The translations under genes and the position numbers were made by a program. A DNA stretch of 64,000 nucleotides, from assembly GCF_029626155.1 (NCBI RefSeq), contig NZ_JARUBL010000001.1, positions 2,604,001-2,668,000 on the forward strand, read 5' to 3'. Source of the stretch: Solwaraspora sp. WMMD1047 (GTDB lineage: Bacteria > Actinomycetota > Actinomycetes > Mycobacteriales > Micromonosporaceae). Below are positions 43,560 through 52,026 of the stretch, one piece after another; the stretch's first letter is position 1; each line of letters opens with the position of its first letter. The notes beneath the pieces are model-generated. The model had not been told where the DNA came from. It searched no databases and saw nothing but the letters and a program-made list of their open reading frames with translations.

Positions 43560-44144
43560 TCAGACCGCCGTGTACGGCACCGGCCAGTGCCGCATCCGGT
43601 AGGGCAGGACGAGCAGTTCCGTCCCGGCGGCGCAGGCCAGCCCGGCCTCCACCGCGACCGCCGCCGCCTCGGCGTCCCCAGGGTCGGACCCGGTCGACGG
43701 TCCGGCGCCGCCACCAGGCGCGGCCGGGTCACCGGCGAGCCGCAGGAACGCGTCGAAGCCGTCGGTGATGACCAGCCGGGTCGGCTCCACCCCCGGGCGG
43801 ACGTCCTTGACCACCACCAGACCGGGCCCGCGCCGGTAGTAGAAGCTGCCGTACCGGTAGCCGACGCCCCACCGCGCGGCGTAGGCGCGGCTCGGCCCGT
43901 CCCCGCCGCCGCTGGGGGGCACCAGGTGCACGTGGGTGTCGAGGGGGAACGACGGCTGGCCGACGAGCGTCCACCGCAGCCGGACGGCGTGGCTGGTGGC
44001 CTCCCGCAGGAAGCGCAGCAGCGCCAGGTCGCGCTCGGCGGATTGGCCGAACTCCAGCGGCTCGGGCAGCGTCACCGGCCGCAGCGACCAGGCGGCCAGG
44101 TCGAGCCGGCCGGTCGGGTCGGCGGGCAGGGTCAGGGTCGTCAT
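43560..44144 (-). CDS. DUF5825-like protein of the B12-radical SAM RiPP locus
   Basis: 194 residues, no catalytic motif recognised. Features: LRFLREATSHAVRLRWTL, a HVHLVPPSGG turn, GVGYRYGSFYYRRGPGLVVVKDVRPG and LVITDGFDAFLRL. Proteins of this kind (I believe DUF5825) accompany radical SAM C-methyltransferase-type RiPP maturases in actinomycetes, where they may act as peptide-binding partners (inference). The start lies one base after the stop of the radical SAM gene, so they are co-translated. Confidence 0.6.
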   Translation of the reverse strand: MTTLTLPADPTGRLDLAAWSLRPVTLPEPLEFGQSAERDLALLRFLREATSHAVRLRWTLVGQPSFPLDTHVHLVPPSGGGDGPSRAYAARWGVGYRYGSFYYRRGPGLVVVKDVRPGVEPTRLVITDGFDAFLRLAGDPAAPGGGAGPSTGSDPGDAEAAAVAVEAGLACAAGTELLVLPYRMRHWPVPYTAV

Positions 44145-44145
44145 G

Positions 44146-45984
44146 TCAGGCCACCTTCACCGGTTCGACGGTGGTGGCCAGGGTCAGCCACCGGCCGTTC
44201 TCCTCGAACACCAGGCCGGCGTCGGCCAGCTCCGCCAGCCAGCCGGCCAGCGCCTCGGCCCCGACCGGCAGACCCGCCTCGGCCAGCCGCCCGGCCAGTG
44301 CCGGCACCGTCCGGCCGTGCGCCAGTTCGTGGTAAGCCCGGATCAGCCGGGGGTCGGTGATCCGGTGCTCCCGCTCCGGCCAGCCGACCCGGCGATCGGA
44401 AATCACGATCCCGTCGGCGTCGTCGGCGACCACCCGCAGCGCGCTGGCCGGATAACCGTCGGTCCACCGGCCGATCAGCGCCAGCAGCGGGTCGACGTCA
44501 CCGTCGGCCAGCCCGGCCGCGTCGGTGTCGAACAGGTAGACCAGGTCCGCCAGCTCCGCCTCGGGCAGGTCGTAGACGTGCTGGTAGAGCCGGGCCGGCC
44601 GGCGGGCCGGGAAGCCCAGCGCCGGGTTCTCGAAGTACGGGCTGAACCGTTCGAGCAGAATCCGGGAGGCGCCGGCCGGCGGCTGCAGGTGCACCAGCCG
44701 GGGCAGCTGCGGCAGCACCGCCGCGTAGTCCGCCCGGCACTCGCCGGGGAAGCCGTAGAGCCAGTTCCAGGAGACGGTCAACCCGGCCGACTCACAGTCG
44801 CGCAGGGTCCGCACGTTGTGGATGCCGGAGACGCCCTTGTCCATCAGCTTCAGCACCGGGGTCACCAGCGACTCGATGCCGGGCTGGACGTGTGCCACGC
44901 CCGCCGCGCGCAGCGCGCCGACCTCGGTGGGGCGCAGGTTCGACTTCACCTCGTAGTGCAGCCGCAGGTCCCAGTCGAGCGCGGCCACCCGGGGCAGCAG
45001 CTCGGTGAAGTACCGGTTGTCGATGATGTTGTCGACCATGATGACGTCCAGGGTGTGGTGGCGGCCCACCAGCTCGGTCAGCTCGGCCAGCACCCGCTCC
45101 GGCGGCTTGGCCCGGAACTGCATCGCGGTCCCGTTGAGTCCGCAGAAGGTGCAGTGGTGCTTCTCGCCCCACCAGCAGCCCCGGGCGCTCTCCAGCACCA
45201 GCTTCGGCTCGACGTGGCCCTGCACGGGGGACTCGGCCAGCAGGTCGAACCAGTCGGCGAAGGCCGGGGTGGGAATCCGGCCGGGCGGCACCAGCGGCCC
45301 CTGGTCGTTGTGGACGGCCGCCCCGTCCGCGTCCCGCCAGGACAGCCCCGGCACCCGCGCCATCGGCACCTCACCGGCGTGCGCGGCCAGCAGCATCGGA
45401 AACGCCACCTCGCCTTCGCCGCGTACGACGTAGTCGACGAAGGGGTAGTTGCGGTGCAGCGCGATCCCCATCTCGCCGTCGCAGTTGCCGCCGCCGAAGG
45501 CGATCCGCACCGCCGGGGCGAGTTGCCGGAGCCGGCGGGCGGCCGCCAGGCTCGGCACGTTCTGCATGAAGGTGGTGGTGAAGCCGACCAGGGTCGGCCC
45601 GGTGGCCAAGATCTCGGCGACGGCCAGCTCGATGAACTCGGCCGCGTACCCGCGCATCGCCAGCGGGACCGCGATGTCGACGCCGTGCTCGGCGGCGTAC
45701 CGGCGCAGGGTCTCCACCCCGAAGTCGGGGTCGTCGTGCAGCACCCCGGCGAAGACCCAGTCGCCGAGCCCGTCGAAGAGGCCCACCTCGGCGACCTGGG
45801 TGTAGTCGGCCGGGGTCAGCTCGCCGCCGCTGCGCTCCAGCAGGAACTCCACCCAGCGCAGGCTGCCGTGCCAGGCGGCCGGCTCGGGTCGGCCGGCCGC
45901 GACGGCCGCCGCCTTGAGCAGCCCGATCGGCAGCGACGGCGACTCGATCGCCTGCCAGGGCATCGCGACCAGACACACGGACAT
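44146..45984 (-). CDS. B12-binding radical SAM, RiPP C-methyltransferase type
   Basis: 612 residues. An N-terminal cobalamin-binding-like Rossmann domain (SVCLVAMPWQAIESPSLPIG to about 240) is followed by radical SAM with Cys270, Cys278 and Cys281 in the signature RGCWWGEKHHCTFCGLNG, which marks the RiPP maturation radical SAM (rSAM_ocin) family, and a C-terminal HTH-like region (about 540-612). Related enzymes transfer methyl groups to unactivated carbons of peptides using methylcobalamin and SAM. ATG 45984 has GGAGG upstream and gives the usual family N terminus. It follows the precursor candidate and a hairpin in the same transcript. Confidence 0.88.
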   Translation of the reverse strand: MSVCLVAMPWQAIESPSLPIGLLKAAAVAAGRPEPAAWHGSLRWVEFLLERSGGELTPADYTQVAEVGLFDGLGDWVFAGVLHDDPDFGVETLRRYAAEHGVDIAVPLAMRGYAAEFIELAVAEILATGPTLVGFTTTFMQNVPSLAAARRLRQLAPAVRIAFGGGNCDGEMGIALHRNYPFVDYVVRGEGEVAFPMLLAAHAGEVPMARVPGLSWRDADGAAVHNDQGPLVPPGRIPTPAFADWFDLLAESPVQGHVEPKLVLESARGCWWGEKHHCTFCGLNGTAMQFRAKPPERVLAELTELVGRHHTLDVIMVDNIIDNRYFTELLPRVAALDWDLRLHYEVKSNLRPTEVGALRAAGVAHVQPGIESLVTPVLKLMDKGVSGIHNVRTLRDCESAGLTVSWNWLYGFPGECRADYAAVLPQLPRLVHLQPPAGASRILLERFSPYFENPALGFPARRPARLYQHVYDLPEAELADLVYLFDTDAAGLADGDVDPLLALIGRWTDGYPASALRVVADDADGIVISDRRVGWPEREHRITDPRLIRAYHELAHGRTVPALAGRLAEAGLPVGAEALAGWLAELADAGLVFEENGRWLTLATTVEPVKVA

Positions 45985-46029
45985 CGCGGTACGCCTCCAA
46001 AGGGTTGTCGACCGGGGGCGGAGTGGGCG

Positions 46030-46060
46030 CCGGATGGGGACGGTCGTCGCCCCCATCCGG
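46030..46060 (-). terminator. Hairpin between precursor candidate and radical SAM gene
   Basis: Perfect 10-bp stem ccggatgggg (46030-46039) / ccccatccgg (46051-46060), 11-base loop, 7 bases after the precursor stop. No T run. Like the stem at 19049-19084, it probably sets precursor mRNA above enzyme mRNA. Confidence 0.65.
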
Positions 46061-46067
46061 GGCCGGG

Positions 46068-46151
46068 TCACTTCTCGGACTTCCTGGTGGGTACCAGGTA
46101 CTTGCAGGTGCCGTGGGTCGGCTTCTTGATGGCAACCTTCGTGATCGTCAC
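46068..46151 (-). CDS. Candidate RiPP precursor peptide (27 aa)
   Basis: Missed by size cut-offs. GTG 46151 has AGGAGGTGA eight bases upstream, and that site overlaps the last codons and stop of the diiron gene (stop at 46157), so translation is coupled. The peptide begins MTITKVAIKKPTHG and ends TCKYLVPTRKSEK: very basic (eight Lys/Arg), one Cys (16), one Tyr, two Pro. Position directly before a RiPP-type radical SAM methyltransferase and the following hairpin are the main arguments. No leader/core split is obvious. A chance small frame is possible, but the ribosome site is too good to ignore. Confidence 0.65.
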   Translation of the reverse strand: MTITKVAIKKPTHGTCKYLVPTRKSEK

Positions 46152-46156
46152 GGGGT

Positions 46157-46987
46157 TCACCTCCTCTCCATGCTCGCCATGTCGACGCCGCCGGCCCGCA
46201 GCCTGGCCCGGTGCCGGCGGAGGAACCAGTGCCGGACCCGGTTGGGCTTGCGGCCGGTCAGCTCACCCAGCGACGCCGAGATGGCGTCCAGATAGGTCAG
46301 TCGCATGCCGATCTCGTGCCACTGCGGCCCGAACTCGCGCCACAGCTCCTGCCCGGCGGCGGTGTTCGACTCGCGGGTGAGGTAGTTGAGTCCGATCGCG
46401 ATGTGCTGGATCTCGTCGCGTCGCACGTGGTGGTAGAGCTCGCCGAGCGGGTCGCCGGCGAACACCTCGCGCAGCAGCACGAACTCGTCGGCGGCGAAGC
46501 CCTCCAGCATGGTGTGCACCAGCGCCCGGCCCATGTACGGCAGGCTGGTCAGGGCGGCGTCGAGCGGCTCCATCAGCTCGGCCGCCTCCGGTTCCGGCTC
46601 GCCGCCGACCGCCCGGGCGTACTGCAGGAACGCGTCGGCGTGCCGGGCCTCGTCGGCGGTGGCCAGGGCGAGGCTGAACCGCAGCGGCGCGTCCTCGGTC
46701 TGCGCGGCGAGCGTCGCCGCCGCCACCAGGCCGGCCTGTTCGGCGTAGTAGCCGCGCGAGGACATCCGCCAGGCCAGCTCGGCGCGGTCCCAGTCGCGGA
46801 CCGCCGGTCCGCGCCCGATGATCTCCGCGGCGCGCCACGGGGTCTTGTCCCGGGTCACCCCGAAGATCCGGTACGCCAGCTCGTCCTGGTCCAGTTCGCG
46901 GGCGTCGATGAGCGCCATGAGCAGCCCCCAATGGGCCTTGTCGGCCAGCCGGAATCGCGGCCGGTCGGGGTGGGAAAACCGTGCCAA
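46157..46987 (-). CDS. Ferritin-like diiron oxygenase
   Basis: 276 residues, all-helical, with the full diiron ligand set of ferritin-like enzymes: Glu83 (YYAEQAG), Glu113 and His116 (DEARHADAF), Glu162 (MLEGFAADE), Glu192 and His195 (RDEIQHIAIG). The spacing resembles AurF-like N-oxygenases and related carboxylate-bridged diiron oxidases. It starts the operon with the precursor candidate, radical SAM and DUF5825-like genes, so peptide oxidation is a fair guess. The TTG start at 46987 is uncertain; no better in-frame start with Shine-Dalgarno was found. Confidence 0.8.
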   Translation of the reverse strand: MARFSHPDRPRFRLADKAHWGLLMALIDARELDQDELAYRIFGVTRDKTPWRAAEIIGRGPAVRDWDRAELAWRMSSRGYYAEQAGLVAAATLAAQTEDAPLRFSLALATADEARHADAFLQYARAVGGEPEPEAAELMEPLDAALTSLPYMGRALVHTMLEGFAADEFVLLREVFAGDPLGELYHHVRRDEIQHIAIGLNYLTRESNTAAGQELWREFGPQWHEIGMRLTYLDAISASLGELTGRKPNRVRHWFLRRHRARLRAGGVDMASMERR

Positions 46988-47083
46988 TAGACGCCGTGCG
47001 ATCCGCGGATCTCGTACCGCGGTGTCGCCCGGTAACCGTCGTCGTAGGGATGGTCGCGTTCGCCGTGGCGGCGATGGGACCCG

Positions 47084-47112
47084 ATGTTAATTGCCGTCCC
47101 GGACCGTGGCAA
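47084..47112 (-). promoter_or_regulatory. Promoter of the diiron-precursor-radical SAM operon
   Basis: On the minus strand TTGCCA (47112-47107), 17-base spacer, TAACAT (47089-47084). It would give a leader of about 90 bases before the diiron gene. Confidence 0.55.
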
Positions 47113-47262
47113 GCATTTCTTTCGAGACCCACCGCCGGCCCGGTTCGACCCGGCTGGTCAATTCGGCGGCGGGCCATTTTTTTCGGACGTCCGCACTTCC
47201 CCTTCGGGGCGCGGGCGTGGCAGGGTGGCGACACATTCACCGACCCATCGAGGAGTGCTGGC

Positions 47263-48504
47263 GTGCGTACCGGAACCGGTGGGTCGGTGCTGTCGGACCG
47301 GGCGCTGCGGCCCGCGGTCGCGGCCCAGGTCGTCGGCGTGGTCGGCACCCACGTGGCGGCGCTGGCGCTGCCCACCGTGGCCGTGCTGGCGCTGGCCGCC
47401 TCCCCGGTCGCCGCGGCCGGCCTGTTCGCCCTGGAGTACGGCGCCCAGGCGCTGGCCACCCCACTGCTCGGGGTGCTGGTGGACCGGGCCGGCGCCCGGC
47501 GTCGACGGTTGCTGGTCGCCGCCAGCACCGGAAACGCCCTGGCGGCACTGGCCGTGCCGGCGGCCCACCTGGCCGGCGCGCTCTCGCTGCCGCTGCTGTT
47601 TGCGGTGGCCGCGCTGACCGGGGTGCTCAGCGGCCTGACCGCGATCGGACTGCAGGCCACGGTGCCCCGGCTGGTTGCGCCCGAGCGGCTGGTGGCGGCC
47701 AACTCGGCGCTGGCCGGGGCGCAGTCGGTCGGCCAGATCGCCGGTCCGGCGGCGGCCGGTGCCCTGGTCCAGACGCTCGGCGGGGCGCTGGCGATGCTGG
47801 CCAACGCGGCCACCCACGTGCTCGCCGCGGTGGCCTTCGGCCGGCTGCGCCCGGCCCCGGCCGAGCCCACCGGAAGGCCGCCGAGCAGCATTTTCGCCGA
47901 CCTGAGGGCCGGGATCGCGGCGCTGCGCGGGCGGCCGGTGCTGGTCCGGATCGCCGTCACCACCGCCGCGCTCAACCTCGGCGGGGCGGCGATCGGCGGG
48001 CTCTACGTGCTCTACGCGTACCGGGAGTTGGGCCTCGGGCCGTGGCTGCTGGGGCTGACCTTCGCGGTCAACAGCGTGGCGGCGGTGGTCGCGGCGGCGA
48101 CCGCCGGGCGGGTCATCGGCCGGCTCGGGCCGGCCCGGGTGGTGCCGGTCTTCGCGCCGGTGGCGGGCGCCGCGCTGCTGCTCATCCCGGTGGCCAGCGT
48201 CGCGCCGCCGGTGCCGACCCTGATCCTGTACGAGGCCGTCTTCGGCTACTGCGCCACCGTCTGGCTGGTGGCCGCGGTGTCCCTGCAGCAGCGCATCGTC
48301 CCCGCCCACCTGCTCGGCCGGGTGCTGGCGCTGAGCCGCACCCTGGGGGTGTTGGCGATCCCGGTCGGGGCGCTGGCCGCCGGGGTGGTGGCGCAGGTCC
48401 GGGGGGTCGTCCCGGCGCTTGTCGGCTTCGCCATGGTGGCGTTCGCCGGCACCGTGGTCGTCGTCTCCCGACGGGTTCCCCCCGCCCCGTCGCCGGCGGA
48501 CTAG
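47263..48504 (+). CDS. MFS transporter (exporter type)
   Basis: 413 residues with about 12 membrane helices and the MFS loop motif GVLVDRAGARRRRLL after helix 2. A hydrophilic central loop (about 195-230, RLRPAPAEPTGRPPSSIFAD) separates the halves. GTG 47263 is preceded by GAGGAG. It is divergent from the RiPP-like operon across 275 bases that include an AT-rich tract (catttttttcgg), and is the obvious exporter candidate for that locus. Confidence 0.85.
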   Translation: MRTGTGGSVLSDRALRPAVAAQVVGVVGTHVAALALPTVAVLALAASPVAAAGLFALEYGAQALATPLLGVLVDRAGARRRRLLVAASTGNALAALAVPAAHLAGALSLPLLFAVAALTGVLSGLTAIGLQATVPRLVAPERLVAANSALAGAQSVGQIAGPAAAGALVQTLGGALAMLANAATHVLAAVAFGRLRPAPAEPTGRPPSSIFADLRAGIAALRGRPVLVRIAVTTAALNLGGAAIGGLYVLYAYRELGLGPWLLGLTFAVNSVAAVVAAATAGRVIGRLGPARVVPVFAPVAGAALLLIPVASVAPPVPTLILYEAVFGYCATVWLVAAVSLQQRIVPAHLLGRVLALSRTLGVLAIPVGALAAGVVAQVRGVVPALVGFAMVAFAGTVVVVSRRVPPAPSPAD

Positions 48505-48631
48505 GTATTTACACCGATGCCATTTCCGTAATCCTACGGACGACGGCTTCCGGGCAATTGTGGTTGGCTCTACGGAATTGACGTCGGCCCAATTTGCGGA
48601 CCGCCGAACAGGCGCCGGTGGCGGAGGGCGA

Positions 48632-49606
48632 ATGCAGCAATTCGATCTCGCGTCCGCGTACCACGAGATGGTGCGGATCAGGACCTTCGAGGAACGGGTG
48701 CTGGAATGCGCCGCCCGAGGGCTGGTTCCCGGTTCCGTGCATCCGTACACGGGCCAGGAGGCGGTCGCGGTCGGGGTGCTGTCGGCCCGCCGGCCGGACG
48801 AGTGGGTGGTCAGTTTCTACCGCTGCCACGGGCACGCCCTCGCCGCCGGGGTGCCCGCCACCGGGCTGTTCCGGGAGATCCTGGGCCGCTCCGGCGGGGT
48901 CTGCGGCGGCCGGGCCGGCTCGATGCACGTCGCCGACCGGTCCCACTACCTGCTCGGGGCGAGTTCGATCGTGGCCGCGCAGCTGCCGATCGCGGCCGGG
49001 GCGGCGATGGCGGAGCAGGCCGCCGGTGGTGGCCGGGCGGTGGTGGCCTTCTGCGGCGACGGGGCGTTGGGCGCCGGTGTGGCGTACGAGACCCTCACCG
49101 TCGCCGCCGTCCGCGGGCTGCCGCTGCTTGTGGTCTGCGAGGAGAACGGCTGGCAGGACCACACCCGCAGCGACCTGGTCCGGCACCTCGCCCCGGCCGA
49201 GCTCGCCCGGGGTCTGGGGCTGGCCTGCCGGGACGTCGACGGCAACGACGTGACGGCGGTCGCCGCCGCCGCGGCCGAGGCGCTCACCGACTGCCGGGCC
49301 GGCGTACCGCAGGTGCTGGTGGCCCGCACCTTCCTGCGGCACTTCCACGCGCAGCTCGGCCCGGTCCCGCCGGCCGAGTACCGGCCGGCCGCGGAACGCG
49401 GACACTGGGCGAGCCGGGATCCGGTGGACCGGGCGGCGGCGGCGCTGACCTCGGCCGGGCACGGCGACCGGGTCGCGGCCATCCGCGCCGAGGTCGACCG
49501 GGAGCTGGCCGCCGTGGTCGCCGACGGGCTCGCCGCCGACCAGCCCGACCCGGCCGGCGCGACGACCGGGGTGACCGTGGCGGCCTGGCCCGGGGGCACC
49601 CGGTGA
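48632..49606 (+). CDS. Thiamine-diphosphate dehydrogenase E1, alpha subunit
   Basis: 324 residues, PDH/BCDH E1-alpha family. MVRIRTFEERVLECAARGLV is the typical start, and GDGALGAGVAYETLTVAAVR...ENG is the ThDP/Mg motif (GDG...N). It decarboxylates a 2-oxo acid with its beta partner. Start ATG 48632 follows GGAGGG. The 127 bases before it hold a small inverted repeat (ccgtaatcctacgg, 48527-48540) and AT-rich sequence, probably a promoter. No E2 or E3 gene is nearby, so it may feed a specialised route rather than the central complex. Confidence 0.87.
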   Translation: MQQFDLASAYHEMVRIRTFEERVLECAARGLVPGSVHPYTGQEAVAVGVLSARRPDEWVVSFYRCHGHALAAGVPATGLFREILGRSGGVCGGRAGSMHVADRSHYLLGASSIVAAQLPIAAGAAMAEQAAGGGRAVVAFCGDGALGAGVAYETLTVAAVRGLPLLVVCEENGWQDHTRSDLVRHLAPAELARGLGLACRDVDGNDVTAVAAAAAEALTDCRAGVPQVLVARTFLRHFHAQLGPVPPAEYRPAAERGHWASRDPVDRAAAALTSAGHGDRVAAIRAEVDRELAAVVADGLAADQPDPAGATTGVTVAAWPGGTR

Positions 49607-50610
49607 GCCGGCCGCATCCGTCGATCGCGGCGGTCCGGGGCGCACTGTCCGCGCAGCCGACGATGAGCATGTTCTGCACCTTCCAGCAGCCCGACCTGAT
49701 CGACCTCTACGGCGAAGACCGGATGGTCCGGCTGCCGATCGCCGAGCACGCGATGCTCGGGATGGCCGTCGGGATGGCGCTGCTGGGCCGGCGGGTGCTG
49801 GTCAGCATCGCCCGCGCGGCATTCCTGTTCAGCGCCTTCGAGCAGCTCATCAACGAGGCGACCACCTGGCGGTACATGTCCGGCGGCCAGTTCTCGGTGC
49901 CGGTGGTGATCCGCGGCCTGACCCGGGGCGGTGAACACCTGGGCGCGCAGCACGAGCACGCCCAGCACGGCCTGTTCAGCCAGATCCCGGGCCTGGTGGT
50001 GGCGGTGCCGGGTTCGCCGAACGCGGCGGCCGGGCTGCTGCGTACCGCGCTCGTGCATCCGGACCCGGTGCTGGTGCTGGAGTCACCCCGGCTCTACGCG
50101 CCCGACTGGGCCGAGCTGCCGGAGCCGGAGCCGACCGACGCCGCGTTGCCGTTCGGGGTGGCCGGGCGGGCCCGGGCCGGCCGCGACCTGACCCTGGTCG
50201 GGATCGGCAACACGGTGGCGACCTGCCTGCGGGCCGCCGCGCTGCTCGACCGGGAAGGGCTGCGCAGCCAGGTCGTCGACCTGCGTACCGCCGCTCCGCT
50301 GGACCGCGACGGGGTCGCCGGCCTGGTCGCCGGCGGCGGACCGGTGGTGCTGGTCGACGAGGCGCCCGCCGGTGCGGCGGTGATGGCCGACCTGGGCCTG
50401 CACCTGGTCCGCTGCGGCGCCGTCGCCGCGGACCGGCTGGAGCTGCTGACCGGGGCATCGGTGCCGGCCCCGGTCAGCCCGGCCCTGCTCGCGCCGCTGC
50501 TGCCGGACGTCGAGGCGGTGGCCGCCGCCGCCCGCCGGCTCACCGCCCGCCGGCCCGGCGGGTCGGCGCCGCGCCGCTGGCCCGTCGCCAACCCGTCCCG
50601 GTCCCGTTGA
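49603..50610 (+). CDS. Thiamine-diphosphate dehydrogenase E1, beta subunit
   Basis: 335 residues, transketolase-like pyrimidine-binding and C-terminal domains: RLPIAEHAMLGMAVGMALLG (ThDP-activating Glu in PIAEHA), GAQHEHAQHGLFSQIPGLVV, LVGIGNTVATCLRAA, and VVDLRTAAPLDRDGVAGLV. GTGA overlap with the alpha subunit gene. The C-terminal tail after about 305 is Arg/Pro-rich. Confidence 0.87.
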   Translation: MSRPHPSIAAVRGALSAQPTMSMFCTFQQPDLIDLYGEDRMVRLPIAEHAMLGMAVGMALLGRRVLVSIARAAFLFSAFEQLINEATTWRYMSGGQFSVPVVIRGLTRGGEHLGAQHEHAQHGLFSQIPGLVVAVPGSPNAAAGLLRTALVHPDPVLVLESPRLYAPDWAELPEPEPTDAALPFGVAGRARAGRDLTLVGIGNTVATCLRAAALLDREGLRSQVVDLRTAAPLDRDGVAGLVAGGGPVVLVDEAPAGAAVMADLGLHLVRCGAVAADRLELLTGASVPAPVSPALLAPLLPDVEAVAAAARRLTARRPGGSAPRRWPVANPSRSR

Positions 50611-50619
50611 GGAGTCGTC

Positions 50620-51927
50620 ATGATCGATGGATCGAAGTACCACGCCTGGCACGGCATCACCCCGATGGCCGACTTCCTGCGCGAGTCGGATCCGGACCTG
50701 TTCCTGGTCGGCGGGGACGGGAGCTACGCCGTCGACCAGGCCGGCCGGCGCTACCTGGACGCCCGGTCGTCGATGTGGAACGTGACCCTGGGCTACTCGT
50801 GCGAGCCGGTCAAGGAGGCGATGCGGCGCCAGCTCGACGCCCTGCCGTCCGGCACGGTGATGCGCTACGAGCACCCGCCGCTGGTGACGGTGGAGTACGC
50901 CCGCGCGCTGGCCGGGCTGCTCCCGCCGACGCTCGGGCGGATCCGGTTCGGCAACACCGGCAGCCAGATGACCGAGGCGGCCGGCATGCTGTCCCGCTTC
51001 CACCGGCGGATGACCGGCGAGCCAGGGCGGACCCGGATCGTCGCCCTGTCCGGTGCGTACCACGGCACCGGCCCGCTGGCCACCGCGCTGACCGCGGAGC
51101 AGATCCTGCACGACTGGTCGGCACCGGTGGACGGCCACGTCACCCACGTACCGGCGCCGGTGCCCGGCGCGGACCTCGCGCCGGTGTTCGCGGCCATCGA
51201 CCGGATCGGGGCGGACCAGGTGACCGCCGTGATCTTCGAACCGGTGCAGGGCAACCTGCTGCACGCCGCCGACGTCGAGCAGTTGTCGGCCCTGGTGCGG
51301 GGCTGCCGCGAGCGGGGCATCCACGCCGTCGCCGACGAGGTGACCACCGGCGCCGGCCGGGTCGGCGCGATGACGGTGAGCGAGCGGCTGGCCGAACCCC
51401 CGGACATGATCGTACTGGGCAAGGGGCTCAGCGGCGGCTACTTCCCGCTGGCCGCGCTGGCGGTGGCCGACCACATCTTCGACGCGCTCGCCGACCCGCC
51501 GGTCCGGCTCGGCTTCCCGAACGGCTCGACCACCGACGGCCATCCGCTCGGTGCCGCCGCCGGGCTGGCCGTCCTGGAGATCCTCACCTCGGCGGGCTTC
51601 CTCGACGGGGTACGCGAGCGCGGCCGGCAGCTCGCCGCCCTGCTGACCGAGGCCTTCGCCGGCCACCCGCACGTCGGCGCGGTACGCGGCGAGGGGCTGC
51701 TGCTCGGTCTCGAACTGCGCCGTCCGGACGGGACCGGGTGGTCGGTGCGCGACGTCTACCGGCTGCGCCTGGCCTGCCGGGACGCCGGCCTGTTGACCAG
51801 CTACGCCGACGGCGTCCTGCCGCTGCTGCCGCCGTTGACCATCAGCGTCGACGAGTGCGCCGAGCTGGTCACGATCCTGCGCCGGACCGTGGACCGGTAC
51901 GTGACGGATCAGCTGACCACCCCCTGA
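50620..51927 (+). CDS. Class III PLP-dependent aminotransferase
   Basis: 435 residues. PLP Lys268 in VLGKGLSGGYFPL, Asp in VADEVTTGAGRVG, GAYHGTG and GNTGSQMTEAA for the phosphate. Amino-group donor or acceptor is likely an omega-amine or aldehyde. GAGGAG precedes the ATG, 9 bases after the E1-beta stop. With E1 alpha/beta it could turn a 2-oxo acid into an aldehyde and then an amine, a plausible building-block route for the neighbouring locus (inference). Confidence 0.87.
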   Translation: MIDGSKYHAWHGITPMADFLRESDPDLFLVGGDGSYAVDQAGRRYLDARSSMWNVTLGYSCEPVKEAMRRQLDALPSGTVMRYEHPPLVTVEYARALAGLLPPTLGRIRFGNTGSQMTEAAGMLSRFHRRMTGEPGRTRIVALSGAYHGTGPLATALTAEQILHDWSAPVDGHVTHVPAPVPGADLAPVFAAIDRIGADQVTAVIFEPVQGNLLHAADVEQLSALVRGCRERGIHAVADEVTTGAGRVGAMTVSERLAEPPDMIVLGKGLSGGYFPLAALAVADHIFDALADPPVRLGFPNGSTTDGHPLGAAAGLAVLEILTSAGFLDGVRERGRQLAALLTEAFAGHPHVGAVRGEGLLLGLELRRPDGTGWSVRDVYRLRLACRDAGLLTSYADGVLPLLPPLTISVDECAELVTILRRTVDRYVTDQLTTP

Positions 51928-51972
51928 CAGCGACATCCTTCTACATTTGCTCGCCGGCGAATACACTCTTCC

Positions 51973-52008
51973 GTCACCGGCGGCCGGCGCCCGCCCGCCG
52001 CCGGTGAC
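51973..52008. promoter_or_regulatory. Perfect 11-bp hairpin between aminotransferase and secreted protein genes
   Basis: GTCACCGGCGG, 14-base loop, CCGCCGGTGAC. It ends 18 bases before the ATG at 52027 and 46 bases after the aminotransferase stop. It could terminate the first transcript or shape the leader of the second. Confidence 0.55.
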
Positions 52009-52026
52009 GGTCCGGAGGGGAGCGCC

